Positions 6,022 through 13,828 of a DNA stretch of 43,950 nucleotides are shown here, piece by piece. The stretch comes from a virus. A program made the translations under genes and the position numbers. The notes under the pieces were generated by a model. That model saw only the letters and a program-made list of their open reading frames with translations, had not been told where the DNA came from and did not search any database. The stretch lies in the IMG/VR virus record IMGVR_UViG_3300036851_000379, positions 1-43,950 of that record; one strand, written 5' to 3'. Numbering within the stretch: the stretch's first letter is position 1; each line of letters opens with the position of its first letter.

Positions 6022-6220
6022 AACTTGCGAGGACTGCGGATTTCCCGTGGCATTCTTTGTGCGCTCGTACTGGATTGCCCCCGACGAGATCTGGAACGAA
6101 GTCATCGGCACACAGGGCAATCCTCGGGGCGAGGGCGTTGTGCTCTGCCCTCCGTGTTTCACGGCTCGCGCTGAAGTCAAGGGGCTACACGTCTCATGGC
6201 TCGCCGAACTGAAGACGTGA
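6008..6220 (+). CDS. Zinc-ribbon mini-protein, 70 aa
   Basis: Two CxxC pairs (CEDCG near residue 7 and CPPC near residue 47) flank a beta-rich core, as in a zinc ribbon. The ATG at 6008 lies 14 nt inside the previous gene. It may bind nucleic acid or a protein partner; I cannot assign a family. Confidence 0.6.
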   Translation: MYRGETCEDCGFPVAFFVRSYWIAPDEIWNEVIGTQGNPRGEGVVLCPPCFTARAEVKGLHVSWLAELKT

Positions 6221-6321
6221 GCGACCGCCTCACCCTCTCGCTGATGGTGCCCCTGATCGTGGGCCTGACGGCCTGGGGGAAGTTGAGGCTGTGGGCGTGG
6301 CTGGGGAAACGCGGTGCTTGA
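6217..6321 (+). CDS. Tiny membrane protein, 34 aa
   Basis: A GTG overlapping the previous stop (GTGA) opens a 34-codon frame with one hydrophobic helix (LTLSLMVPLIVGLTAWG) and a basic C-terminus. Its end overlaps the next tiny gene by 8 nt. The paired overlaps argue for translation. Confidence 0.5.
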   Translation: MSDRLTLSLMVPLIVGLTAWGKLRLWAWLGKRGA

Positions 6322-6382
6322 AATACTGCTCATCATCGCGGTCTTCGCGGCGGGCTATGTTGTCGGCCAATCCCGGCGCTAA
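6314..6382 (+). CDS. Tiny membrane peptide, 22 aa
   Basis: A GTG inside the end of the previous gene opens a 22-codon frame, MLEILLIIAVFAAGYVVGQS ending in RR. It consists almost entirely of one membrane helix with a positive C-terminal anchor. It ends 9 nt before the terminase gene. It could be a small pore or accessory lysis peptide, but the evidence is only the frame and its hydrophobicity. Confidence 0.4.
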   Translation: MLEILLIIAVFAAGYVVGQSRR

Positions 6383-6391
6383 TCTTCGCCC

Positions 6392-6928
6392 GTGGCGATA
6401 GATGAACTCCGCGAGCACCTGAGCGCCCTCTCCGAGCGGAACGTCCAGCCGTTACGTGACGTAGCCGAGCTGGGCCTGGAATCGATGGACGACGAGGAAC
6501 GTAAGGCGCGCTATCTCGACGCCCTGGCCGATGGTCTGACGCCCGGTGAGGCGGCGGAGAAGGTGGGATCGACGAGCACGCGGATGCGCAGATTTCGGAA
6601 TCCCCGTGCCAGCCGCTACGACGAAGGCTTCACGGCGGCTTATGAGGAGATCATGGCCGAGAACGGGGAGCACCGCGAGGCCCTGCTTCAGAGACTCAGA
6701 AAGGCGGCGATCGAGGAAGCTTTGAGAGGAAACGCCCGTCTTCTGGAGAAGTGGCTGATGATCCTCGATCCCGAATGGGCTCCCTTCAAACCCCAGAACT
6801 TCCAGGTGCAGGTCAACGTGGAGCAGCTGAAGGTGATGCTCCCCTTTGCTTCCAACGAGACGCTGGACAGGATGATTCGGGAAGCCGAAGGCGCAAAGGA
6901 GCTTCCTCCAGTGATCGACGCGATATGA
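6392..6928 (+). CDS. terS: Terminase small subunit
   Basis: The 178-aa product has an N-terminal helix-turn-helix region (residues about 45-75, with GLTPGEAAEKVGSTSTRMRR) and a helical oligomerisation part. It is followed two genes later by the large subunit, and this order together with the domain plan supports the call. The small subunit recognises the packaging site on phage DNA. The first copy of GTTACGTGACG (6451-6461) lies inside the gene and is read here in a different frame (Leu-Arg-Asp) from the other copies. Confidence 0.7.
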   Translation: MAIDELREHLSALSERNVQPLRDVAELGLESMDDEERKARYLDALADGLTPGEAAEKVGSTSTRMRRFRNPRASRYDEGFTAAYEEIMAENGEHREALLQRLRKAAIEEALRGNARLLEKWLMILDPEWAPFKPQNFQVQVNVEQLKVMLPFASNETLDRMIREAEGAKELPPVIDAI

Positions 6929-7086
6929 GCATTCTGAAATCTTCAGGCGGCCTCTGTGAGCCAGCGAATGGCCTCATCTATTACAGCTTTGTCTTGATAG
7001 ATGGCAAGACGTACATCGAATGGCAACCGAAACCCTGGAAGCGGGCTGCGCTGAAACCAGAAGACGCAAAGTTCGCGCGTCGATGA
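6925..7086 (+). CDS. Hypothetical 53-aa protein
   Basis: ATGA overlaps link it to the small subunit before and the large subunit after. The product (MSILKSSGGLCEPANG...) reads like a small beta-sheet domain (GLIYYSFVLIDGKTYIEWQP). It has no recognised family and its position between the terminase genes suggests a packaging accessory. Confidence 0.6.
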   Translation: MSILKSSGGLCEPANGLIYYSFVLIDGKTYIEWQPKPWKRAALKPEDAKFARR

Positions 7087-8633
7087 CCGATACTCTTCCT
7101 CTTCTCTACGCCGAGCGTGAGCGGCGACAGGTCGAGGAAGAGGCGGAACGCCTTTCCTCCTCCTTGATCGACTTCGTGCGCGAGGCATGGCCCGCGCTCA
7201 AGCCGGACGATGAGTATCTGCACAACTGGCACCTGGAAGCGATCTGCGAGCACCTGGAGGCAGTTACAAGAGGCGAGATTACGAGACTTCAGATCTGGGT
7301 GCCCCCAGTGAGTATGAAGACGCTCCTGGTGAGCGTCATGTGGCCCGCCTGGGAATGGACGCACTCCCCCAAGATGCGCTACTGGTCTGCCTCTTACTCT
7401 GAGCCCCTCTCCGGGATCATCTCTTCCTGGTCTCGGGGACTGATCCTCTCCGACTGGTATCAGGCGCGCTGGGGGGACAACTTCCAGTTCACCAGCCAGT
7501 CCCTGCTCCAGTTTTCCAACAACAGAGGAGGAACTCGTCTTGCAACCAGCCCCGAGGGTAAAGGTACTGGCCTACACGGTCACCGGATCATCATCGATGA
7601 CCCGATCAAGCCTGATGACGCTGCGGCTACTTCTCGCAGCACACTTGAATCAACGAACCGCTGGTGGGACTCCACTGTTTCTTCGCGGGGGATCGGAAAC
7701 GACTTTGCGCGGGTGATCGTGATGCAGCGCCTGCACGAGAACGATCTCGCAGGCCACACGATCGAGAAGGAGCACTACGAAGTCCTCTGTCTGCCCGAGC
7801 GCTACGAGCAGAACCATCCCTGGGCCTGGACGAAGGATCCAAGAGAAGAAGGTGACCTGCTCTGGCCCGAGTTCCGCAATGAACGGATCTCGACTGCTCT
7901 TGCGAAGGACATGCTAACCCATAGAGCCGCCGGTCAGCTCCAGCAGCGCCCGGCCGCCCGCGAGGGGGAGATGATGAAGCGGCACTGGTGGCGTTTCTAC
8001 GACCCTAAGCTCTTTCGGGAGGAAAAGCTAAAAGAGCGGCGGCCCAAGTTTCGGCTGGTGGTGCAGTCGGTCGATACGCCCTTGAAGGACAAGGAGTCGA
8101 ACGATCTGGTCGCGATCCAAGCCTGGGGAGTCTCCAAGGCCGACCGCTACCTGCTCGATCTGAAGAAGGGGCACATGAACTACACCCAGGCCAAGCGGGC
8201 GATCCTGGAGCAAAGTAGATACATAAGAAAACTGTGTCCCTCCGCCGCCCACTACTGCCTGATCGAGAACGCGGGCTACGGCGTCGAGCTGATCCTGGAA
8301 CTGAAACGGGAGCTGACCGGGGTGACCAAGATCTCCCGAGGGGCGGACGGGGACAAGATCCTGCGGGCGGAGTCAGCCTGCGCCGACCTTGAGTCCGGGA
8401 ATTGCTTTCTGCCGGGCTTCCGACTTGGAACGGACGAGTATTCGATGCCGGACGAATCGCGCTGTCCTGCCGATGTTGTTGACTTCGTGGATTCCTGTGC
8501 CATGTTTCCCAACGCGAGGAACGACGATGACGTGGATGCGTGGTCTCAGTGTATGAACTGGTTACGCTCCAGGCAGACCTCCCCGGCAAGAACCTGGAGC
8601 AGCTTCAAAAGCCGAAGAAGCCAGACCCCCTGA
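7083..8633 (+). CDS. terL: Terminase large subunit
   Basis: This is the ATPase and nuclease that pumps and cuts phage DNA. The ATG at 7083 overlaps the previous stop. The 516-aa product has a degenerate Walker A (WVPPVSMKT, residues about 72-80), Walker B (IIIDDP, about 169-174) and a C-terminal RNase H-like nuclease with acidic residues near D331, D341 and the NDDDVDAW segment close to the end. The 'PPxSMKT' form of the P-loop is common in this branch. The last 94 nt overlap the next frame. Confidence 0.92.
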   Translation: MTDTLPLLYAERERRQVEEEAERLSSSLIDFVREAWPALKPDDEYLHNWHLEAICEHLEAVTRGEITRLQIWVPPVSMKTLLVSVMWPAWEWTHSPKMRYWSASYSEPLSGIISSWSRGLILSDWYQARWGDNFQFTSQSLLQFSNNRGGTRLATSPEGKGTGLHGHRIIIDDPIKPDDAAATSRSTLESTNRWWDSTVSSRGIGNDFARVIVMQRLHENDLAGHTIEKEHYEVLCLPERYEQNHPWAWTKDPREEGDLLWPEFRNERISTALAKDMLTHRAAGQLQQRPAAREGEMMKRHWWRFYDPKLFREEKLKERRPKFRLVVQSVDTPLKDKESNDLVAIQAWGVSKADRYLLDLKKGHMNYTQAKRAILEQSRYIRKLCPSAAHYCLIENAGYGVELILELKRELTGVTKISRGADGDKILRAESACADLESGNCFLPGFRLGTDEYSMPDESRCPADVVDFVDSCAMFPNARNDDDVDAWSQCMNWLRSRQTSPARTWSSFKSRRSQTP

Positions 8634-8821
8634 CGCTGATCCGTTGTCCGAGTTGCGGGGGGCTCAGGGGAGTCGCGCTCAGGCACGTGGCGCGCTACTC
8701 TGGTCGCTGCAAGGAGTGCATGAGAGGCAAGGTCGTGCCCAGAATCGCCTTCTGCTCTTTCTGGGCCGAGCGCTTCTCACAGGACGAGATCGAGCAAATG
8801 GCAAAAGCTATCTGGGGGTGA
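8540..8821 (+). CDS. Zinc-ribbon protein overlapping terL
   Basis: The clear part is a zinc ribbon: CPSCGG and CKEC separated by about 21 residues, then a helical tail (SQDEIEQMAKAIWG). The frame is open from 8540 and the first starts (GTG 8540, GTG 8549) lie deep inside terL, a 94-nt overlap that is unusual here; a non-canonical start nearer 8630 is possible. Role unknown, perhaps a packaging or head accessory. Confidence 0.55.
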   Translation: MVSVYELVTLQADLPGKNLEQLQKPKKPDPLTLIRCPSCGGLRGVALRHVARYSGRCKECMRGKVVPRIAFCSFWAERFSQDEIEQMAKAIWG

Positions 8822-8826
8822 GGCCC

Positions 8827-9567
8827 ATGAAAGCTCTGATTTTGACGGCACTGCTGGTGCCGATTTTTGTACTAGCAGGAGTCGCGTCTGCCGCCAACTG
8901 GATCACGACCGGCGGCTTCAGCCACGTAAACAACGATGACGTGATCGTCTTCCCCGGCCAGCCGGGGGCGTCCCACAACCATACCTACGTCGGGGCCCGT
9001 GATAACAACGCTTTCTCTACGTTCCAGTCGATGCAGGCGGGCGGAACGACCTTTCGGACGAGTGGCGACTTCTCGGGAGCCTGGGTACCGACCGGTCCCT
9101 ACCCGATCCACTCCAACAAGGGTTTTCTCCTCTACTACTCCGTGACTGCTTCTACGCGCGTCTTCCCTGATGGTCTGAAGATGATCGTGCGCTGGTCGCA
9201 CAACCGAATTCGCTTCAAGTGTGGCCCCGGCTCGAACACCGAGACGCTGGCCCCGCCCGCATCTTGTTCGAGCGGAATGCTGGTCTGGGTGGTGGAGTTT
9301 CCGCAGTGGTCAGACGGTCGCACGGACTCTTCCGACCACATCTCGCACATGAGTTACTCGCGAACGGCAACGCACACGATTCTGCTGCCCCGGATCAAGC
9401 TCTACGCGCGCTTTGCGGTTCCGGCGGGACAGCTGATCAACCTGTCCCTTTCATCGGGGGACTACCAGACAGCGCATGTCGATTACTTCGACGCCTGGGA
9501 CAAGACGCGACTCCAGCAACTGATCAACCAGTGCGCCGGGACTAACTGCGGGACAGACCCGGCGTGA
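8827..9567 (+). CDS. Secreted DUF1996-like protein
   Basis: The ATG at 8827 begins a signal peptide (MKALILTALLVPIFVLAG, cut near ASA-AN). The 246-aa product then shows the layout of DUF1996 (PF09362): a 'D-V-I-V-F-P-G-Q-P' segment, the S-H-N-H-T-Y-V-G motif about ten residues later, and the AWVPT motif. DUF1996 proteins are secreted proteins of fungi and actinobacteria of unknown function. In a phage it may be an exported host-surface factor or a virion protein. It starts the sugar cassette that follows and is coupled to it by GTGA. Confidence 0.65.
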   Translation: MKALILTALLVPIFVLAGVASAANWITTGGFSHVNNDDVIVFPGQPGASHNHTYVGARDNNAFSTFQSMQAGGTTFRTSGDFSGAWVPTGPYPIHSNKGFLLYYSVTASTRVFPDGLKMIVRWSHNRIRFKCGPGSNTETLAPPASCSSGMLVWVVEFPQWSDGRTDSSDHISHMSYSRTATHTILLPRIKLYARFAVPAGQLINLSLSSGDYQTAHVDYFDAWDKTRLQQLINQCAGTNCGTDPA

Positions 9568-10250
9568 TCGATGTTCTCGTGCCGGTGCTGGGCCGCCCTC
9601 AGAACGCGGAGCCGATGGCCCAGTCACTGGCCGAGAGTACGGTTGAACCGTACCGACTCCTCTTCATCTGTTCTCCCGGAGATGAAGAGGAGATCCGGGT
9701 CTGTAAGGAGCTGGGAGAAGTCCTGGTCGTGGACTGGCCTCCGGGCCGGGCCGACTTTGCGAAGAAGATCAATTGGGTCTTCGACAAGATCGACTCCGAG
9801 TGGATCTTCCAGGGCGCGGACGATATTCGCTTCTCTCTTCGCTGGGATACCGAGGCGCTCCAGAAGGCGCGGCTCAAGCGAGTGTCGGTGATCGGCACCA
9901 ACGACCTGCACAATCCGGCGGTCAAACAGCGCCGGCACTCGACGCATACCCTCTTCCGCCGTGACTACATCGAGCAGCACGGCGGTACTTACGACGGCAC
10001 GGGCAGGGTCTTCTGTGAACTCTACGACCACCAGTTCGTGGACACGGAGTTCGTGGAGACAGCCATGCTCCGAAAGCAGTGGGCCTTTGCCCAGCGCTCG
10101 ATCGTGGAGCATCTGCATCCCTACTGGGGGCTCTCGCCCTACGACTCCACCTACACGAAGGCGCTCCGCGAGTCAGGCCCCGACATGCAGATCTACAAGA
10201 GCCGCTGCCGCGTTTGGAACTTCAACCGTAGACATGCGCGGAGACGGTGA
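9564..10250 (+). CDS. GT-A glycosyltransferase 1
   Basis: The 228-aa product begins with the Rossmann-like strand MIDVLVPVLGRP and has an acidic DxD-type motif (FQGADDIRF, residues 82-90) where GT-A enzymes hold the sugar nucleotide and metal. The size fits a single catalytic domain with no membrane segment. The C-terminus is very basic (RRHARRR). Substrate unknown. Its stop codon TGA forms the start of the next promoter box TGATATACT. Confidence 0.8.
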   Translation: MIDVLVPVLGRPQNAEPMAQSLAESTVEPYRLLFICSPGDEEEIRVCKELGEVLVVDWPPGRADFAKKINWVFDKIDSEWIFQGADDIRFSLRWDTEALQKARLKRVSVIGTNDLHNPAVKQRRHSTHTLFRRDYIEQHGGTYDGTGRVFCELYDHQFVDTEFVETAMLRKQWAFAQRSIVEHLHPYWGLSPYDSTYTKALRESGPDMQIYKSRCRVWNFNRRHARRR

Positions 10251-10256
10251 TATACT
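10248..10256 (+). promoter_or_regulatory. Internal promoter TGATATACT sharing a stop codon
   Basis: The TGA stop of the glycosyltransferase (10248-10250) is the TGn part of an extended -10 box, and TATACT (10251-10256) ends 7 nt before the GTG at 10264, predicting a leaderless internal transcript. The same arrangement occurs at 39112-39120 and 40864-40872. Confidence 0.55.
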
Positions 10257-10263
10257 CGTGCCC

Positions 10264-10536
10264 GTGCGATTCATCTACGGTCTTGCAGCGCTGGGGACGA
10301 TCTATTGGATCTGGAAGCGGTTTCTGCTGTTACGCGAGGGCCTGATCTTCATTTTGGTCGAGAAAGCAAAGGAAGCTCAGAAAGCCGCGCTCGACTCCAA
10401 GCGGCAGGCTCTTGATGTAGCGGTGGCGGCCAGGATCGGTGTTGAGCGGCCGGAAGTTGATATGCGCGAAGACTTGGATGGTTTGATCTCCATCCTCTCC
10501 GATGACATTGCAAGAATCGAGGAACATCTCGTCTGA
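10264..10536 (+). CDS. Membrane-anchored coiled-coil protein, 90 aa
   Basis: The GTG at 10264, 7 nt after TATACT, is chosen over the GTG at 10258. The product has an N-terminal membrane helix (MRFIYGLAALGTIYWIW), a second hydrophobic patch and a long charged helix. It sits inside the glycosyltransferase cassette and could tether an enzyme to the membrane (inference). Confidence 0.6.
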   Translation: MRFIYGLAALGTIYWIWKRFLLLREGLIFILVEKAKEAQKAALDSKRQALDVAVAARIGVERPEVDMREDLDGLISILSDDIARIEEHLV

Positions 10537-10775
10537 TGCCGCGCTTCGAGACACTCGTGAACTTCCACATGGCCGCTGTTAAGGGCCAGGAACTCGATCA
10601 GCCCCAGGGCGGGAACGGGGGGCCCCACTTGGTGGACATCTGGACGCTGGTCTTCAGCGACCGTCAGACCGGAGATCAGATCCGCATCAGCTTCCGCGAA
10701 GAGGCCCGAGACGAACTCGTGCGCCAGCTCACGGGCGGGATCGTGCTGGCCGGGGGCAACTTCCCCAAAGTATGA
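10536..10775 (+). CDS. Hypothetical 79-aa protein
   Basis: A TGATG overlap couples it to the previous gene and an ATGA overlap to the next glycosyltransferase. The product (MPRFETLVNFHMAAVK...) looks like a small alpha/beta domain with a Gly-rich loop and a C-terminal helix. No family recognised. Confidence 0.65.
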   Translation: MPRFETLVNFHMAAVKGQELDQPQGGNGGPHLVDIWTLVFSDRQTGDQIRISFREEARDELVRQLTGGIVLAGGNFPKV

Positions 10776-11476
10776 ATGTCAGTGTCGTAATCGCGACCTA
10801 TGGTGCAGAGCGCTGGCGCGATCTCGCCTACGCGCGAGCTTTCCCTTCCGCCCAGAGCCAGACAGAAGACATCCAGGTCTTCCACGACCCCGAGGGGACG
10901 ATTGCTTCGGTCAGAAACGAGGCTGCGGCCACGGCCAAGGGAGACTGGCTCTGCTTCCTCGACGCTGACGATGAACTGGCCCCAGGTTTCATCGGGGCCA
11001 TGGAGCGGGCTTCGGAGCAGGAGCAAGGGGCAGACGGCTCCCCTCTCCTGCTCACGCCCGCCGTTTCCTACACCGGAGAGCGGCAGCGGCGTAGATCCTC
11101 TCCTCGGATCTGGCCCGAATGTGCGCTGGAACGCGGGAACTGGTTGGTGATTTCGACCCTTATCCCTCGCGATCTCTTCTTGGAGATCGGGGGCTTCCGC
11201 GACTACGGTGATCCGCCGGGCTCGATCGGTTACGAGGACTGGGGACTCTTTGCGCGGCTGGTGCAGACGGGGGCCAGGATCGTGAAGGTTCCGGAGGCCG
11301 TCCTGATCGCGCATATCACGCCGCAGTCGAGAAACCGCTCCGCAACTCCTCGGGAGCGGAACTTCTGGCATTACGAGGTTGGGCGGGATGTCTGGCCCGA
11401 GATCTACGACTCCAACTGGCTCACTGCTAATCAGCCAAGGATGCGGGAGCCCCGGAGACGGAGGAGAGTGGCGTGA
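10772..11476 (+). CDS. GT2-family glycosyltransferase 2
   Basis: The 234-aa product starts MNVSVVIATYGAERW, and DADDE at residues 64-68 follows the 'GDWLCFL' strand exactly as in GT2 enzymes. A later 'GSIGYEDWGLFARL' matches the ED(Y/W) acceptor-site motif of that family. It transfers a sugar from a nucleotide donor; the acceptor is unknown. The C-terminus is strongly basic. Confidence 0.88.
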   Translation: MNVSVVIATYGAERWRDLAYARAFPSAQSQTEDIQVFHDPEGTIASVRNEAAATAKGDWLCFLDADDELAPGFIGAMERASEQEQGADGSPLLLTPAVSYTGERQRRRSSPRIWPECALERGNWLVISTLIPRDLFLEIGGFRDYGDPPGSIGYEDWGLFARLVQTGARIVKVPEAVLIAHITPQSRNRSATPRERNFWHYEVGRDVWPEIYDSNWLTANQPRMREPRRRRRVA

Positions 11477-11691
11477 CCGCGAAGAAACCTCCTGAGCATG
11501 ACGAGCGTTGGGTGGCCGGACATGATGCGGGTTATGTCAAGGGCCGCGATGATGGGATCGCAATCGGCTGGTCGGACGCCAAGTTGCGAGCCTTTCGTGC
11601 CGTGGCTGCCGTAGAAGAATCTTCACTTCACAAAGTTGGAGTCAGGGAAGTGCGGGATGCTCTCAAGCAAATCCTGGGCCAGCCGTCGTGA
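11473..11691 (+). CDS. Hypothetical 72-aa protein
   Basis: GTGA overlaps join it to the glycosyltransferases on both sides. The product (MTAKKPPEHDERWVAG...) has paired G-x-x-x-G-like turns (AGHDAGYVKGRDDGIAIG) of the kind seen in small helical phage proteins, then a charged helix. No enzyme motif. Confidence 0.6.
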   Translation: MTAKKPPEHDERWVAGHDAGYVKGRDDGIAIGWSDAKLRAFRAVAAVEESSLHKVGVREVRDALKQILGQPS

Positions 11692-12323
11692 AGATCCATA
11701 CCTGCTTCATCACCCACGACCGCCTGGAAGTCTCCAAGCGCGCTATCGCGAGCTACCTGGAGACGGTCAGCGCCCCCTTCACCTTCGTGGTCGTGGACAA
11801 CCGCTCCCGCGACGGAACCCGCGAATGGCTCTTGCAGCAGGACTGGAACATCTCCCTCCTGGATAGGAACCGTTATCCGGGCTTCGCCTGCAACCGGGGC
11901 TGGGAGCGAGCACCGGCCGATGCCGATTTTCTCCACCGTGCGGACAACGACTTCACCTATCGAGACGGTTGGTGTGAGGAAGTGGCCGAGCGCTTCCAGG
12001 ATCCCGAACTGGGGCAGCTCGGCCTGCTGACCGATTCAGAGGAGGCCTTCGCGCCGATGAACGTGGGGGGGAACTGCGTGATTCGCCGAGAACTGTGGGA
12101 CAAGGGCCTGCGCTACGACGAGCGCCCCTGGACGGAACTCGACCGGGGCTACTCGGAGGACTCCTACTTCTCTCCTGCCGTAGTGGAGATGGGCTACATC
12201 TGGGGGCGCGTCCAGAGAACCTGCATCGACGGGCTGACCTCTCCGCATCCCAAAGATCCGTACTCCCGCCGCACCTACCGAGATCGCGGCATCCTCGACA
12301 TCCTCAAGCACATCAAGACTTGA
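11688..12323 (+). CDS. GT2-family glycosyltransferase 3
   Basis: The 211-aa product starts MKIHTCFITHDRLEVSKRAI, has 'FVVVDNRSRDGT' (residues 33-44), the DxD-like RADND (84-88) and the acceptor-site pattern GGNCVIRRELW, all typical of GT2 enzymes. A later 'YSEDSYFSPAV' parallels the ED motif. It is soluble and coupled to the next gene by a TTGA overlap. Confidence 0.88.
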   Translation: MKIHTCFITHDRLEVSKRAIASYLETVSAPFTFVVVDNRSRDGTREWLLQQDWNISLLDRNRYPGFACNRGWERAPADADFLHRADNDFTYRDGWCEEVAERFQDPELGQLGLLTDSEEAFAPMNVGGNCVIRRELWDKGLRYDERPWTELDRGYSEDSYFSPAVVEMGYIWGRVQRTCIDGLTSPHPKDPYSRRTYRDRGILDILKHIKT

Positions 12324-12910
12324 TCTCGGTCATCGTCCCGACTATTGACGGCCGGGAGAAATGGCTAGACCGCTGTCATGCCTCTTACTCTGCTTGGACG
12401 CCCACGAATTTCGAGTTCATCGTGGTACGGAACGAGAAAACCTGCAATCGGGCCTGGAACATCGGGATCGAGCAGTCTTCCGGGGACTACATCCACTTGA
12501 GCGCTGATGACATCGAGGCGCAGCCCGGCTGGTGGCAGACTGGCATTCAGTGGATAGAGAAGGGCTATTTACCGGCCCCCCGCATCCTCAATCCGGACGG
12601 CACCCTTCAGTCTTGCGGAGACGGGGACTGGGAGACTCCAACCGGAACGAAGACGGAGCTGACCCGCGTTCCCTTCTTCTCCCGCGAGCAGATGGAGAAG
12701 GCGAAGATCTACCCGATCATCAAGACCCACTACTGCGGCGATCTCTACGTGACTCACCGGGGGGCGATGGCGGGCTACAGGACAGTGGTGGTGAGGGAGA
12801 TGCAATTCATCCATTCCTTCGCTAACGTCGGGCGTCTCGATGAGCGTCTCTCCAACGACTACGCGATCTTCCGTACTGTCCGAGACAGAGACATCCACCG
12901 AGTCGCTTAG
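12320..12910 (+). CDS. GT2-like glycosyltransferase 4
   Basis: The TTG at 12320 overlaps the previous stop. The 196-aa product opens MISVIVPTIDGREKWLDR and carries SADD at residues 61-64 and a later 'GGDLYVTHRGAMAGY'-like acceptor segment (here CGDLYVTHRGAMAGY). It looks like a compact GT-A domain. Its end overlaps a frame open in the epimerase register, but the epimerase start at 12921 is clear. Confidence 0.78.
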   Translation: MISVIVPTIDGREKWLDRCHASYSAWTPTNFEFIVVRNEKTCNRAWNIGIEQSSGDYIHLSADDIEAQPGWWQTGIQWIEKGYLPAPRILNPDGTLQSCGDGDWETPTGTKTELTRVPFFSREQMEKAKIYPIIKTHYCGDLYVTHRGAMAGYRTVVVREMQFIHSFANVGRLDERLSNDYAIFRTVRDRDIHRVA

Positions 12911-12920
12911 CATTCCCGCC

Positions 12921-13820
12921 ATGAAGGTCGTAGTTACCGGTGGGGCTGGCTTCATCGGCCAACATCTCTGTTTCGAGCTGGAGCAGGCCGGACACGAAGT
13001 AGTTGTGATCGATCTCAAGCTCTCCCGTTGGCACGATCTGCGCTTCCCGGAGATCGTGGAGGCGCAGTTTAAAGAGCACCAGGATGCCGACATCTGCATC
13101 CACCTGGCGGCCAAGGTCGGGCGACTGTTCGGGGAGGATGACCCAATGGAGACGATCACGGACAACGTGGGGATGACCGCGCTCGTAGCTCAGCAGTGCG
13201 GTCACCATGGAATTCGCTTGGCCTACGCCTCGACCTCGGAGGTCTACGGGGACAACGGAGAAGCTCTCTGCGACGAGATCGAAGGCCCGTTCACGCTCCC
13301 GCACAACCTGTACGGAATCTCGAAGCTCTTCGGGGAGGACGTATGTGCGCACTATGCCCTAGATGGCTTGACCGTCTTTCGCTTCTCGATGCCCTACGGC
13401 CCGGGGCTGCCCGCCGGCAGAGGCAGAGCCGCGATCATCAACATGCTCCATCAGGCCCTGCACGGAAAGAAGATCCCCGTTCACCGAGGGGCCGAGCGGT
13501 CGTGGTGTTACGTGACGGACGTAGTTCGAGCAGCACGACTTATTCTGGAGGAGACGGAGGGCGGAGCCTTCAACGTGGGGCGGGATGACGATTCCGTTTC
13601 GATGGAGTGGGTGGCGGGTATCTCCTGCATGTTGACGGGGGCAGAACTGAGCTTGGTCGAGTACGTCGATCCGCCCGCCATGCAGACAGTCGTAAAACGG
13701 CTTTCCACCGAACGCATCCGGCAGCTCGGTTGGGAGCCCGAAATCGATCTCGAAGAAGGGATGCGAAGAACTTTGGAGTGGGTCAAGACCCTCGATGAAG
13801 CAGGAGCAATCGCGGCCTAG
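12921..13820 (+). CDS. NAD-dependent sugar-nucleotide epimerase/dehydratase
   Basis: The 299-aa product is an extended short-chain dehydrogenase. It has the NAD-binding GGAGFIG at residues 7-13, HLAA at 61-64, STSEVYG around 104-110 and the catalytic Y131-x-x-x-K135 (YGISK). It probably makes or modifies the nucleotide sugar used by the four glycosyltransferases upstream. The exact sugar cannot be read from the sequence. The ATG at 12921 is chosen because it begins the beta strand MKVVVTGG. One GTTACGTGACG copy lies at 13507. Confidence 0.9.
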   Translation: MKVVVTGGAGFIGQHLCFELEQAGHEVVVIDLKLSRWHDLRFPEIVEAQFKEHQDADICIHLAAKVGRLFGEDDPMETITDNVGMTALVAQQCGHHGIRLAYASTSEVYGDNGEALCDEIEGPFTLPHNLYGISKLFGEDVCAHYALDGLTVFRFSMPYGPGLPAGRGRAAIINMLHQALHGKKIPVHRGAERSWCYVTDVVRAARLILEETEGGAFNVGRDDDSVSMEWVAGISCMLTGAELSLVEYVDPPAMQTVVKRLSTERIRQLGWEPEIDLEEGMRRTLEWVKTLDEAGAIAA

Positions 13821-13828
13821 GAGGAAAG

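Noticed and set aside
12569-13165. 198-codon minus-strand frame
   Set aside because: Lies opposite two well-supported enzymes and has no start signal.
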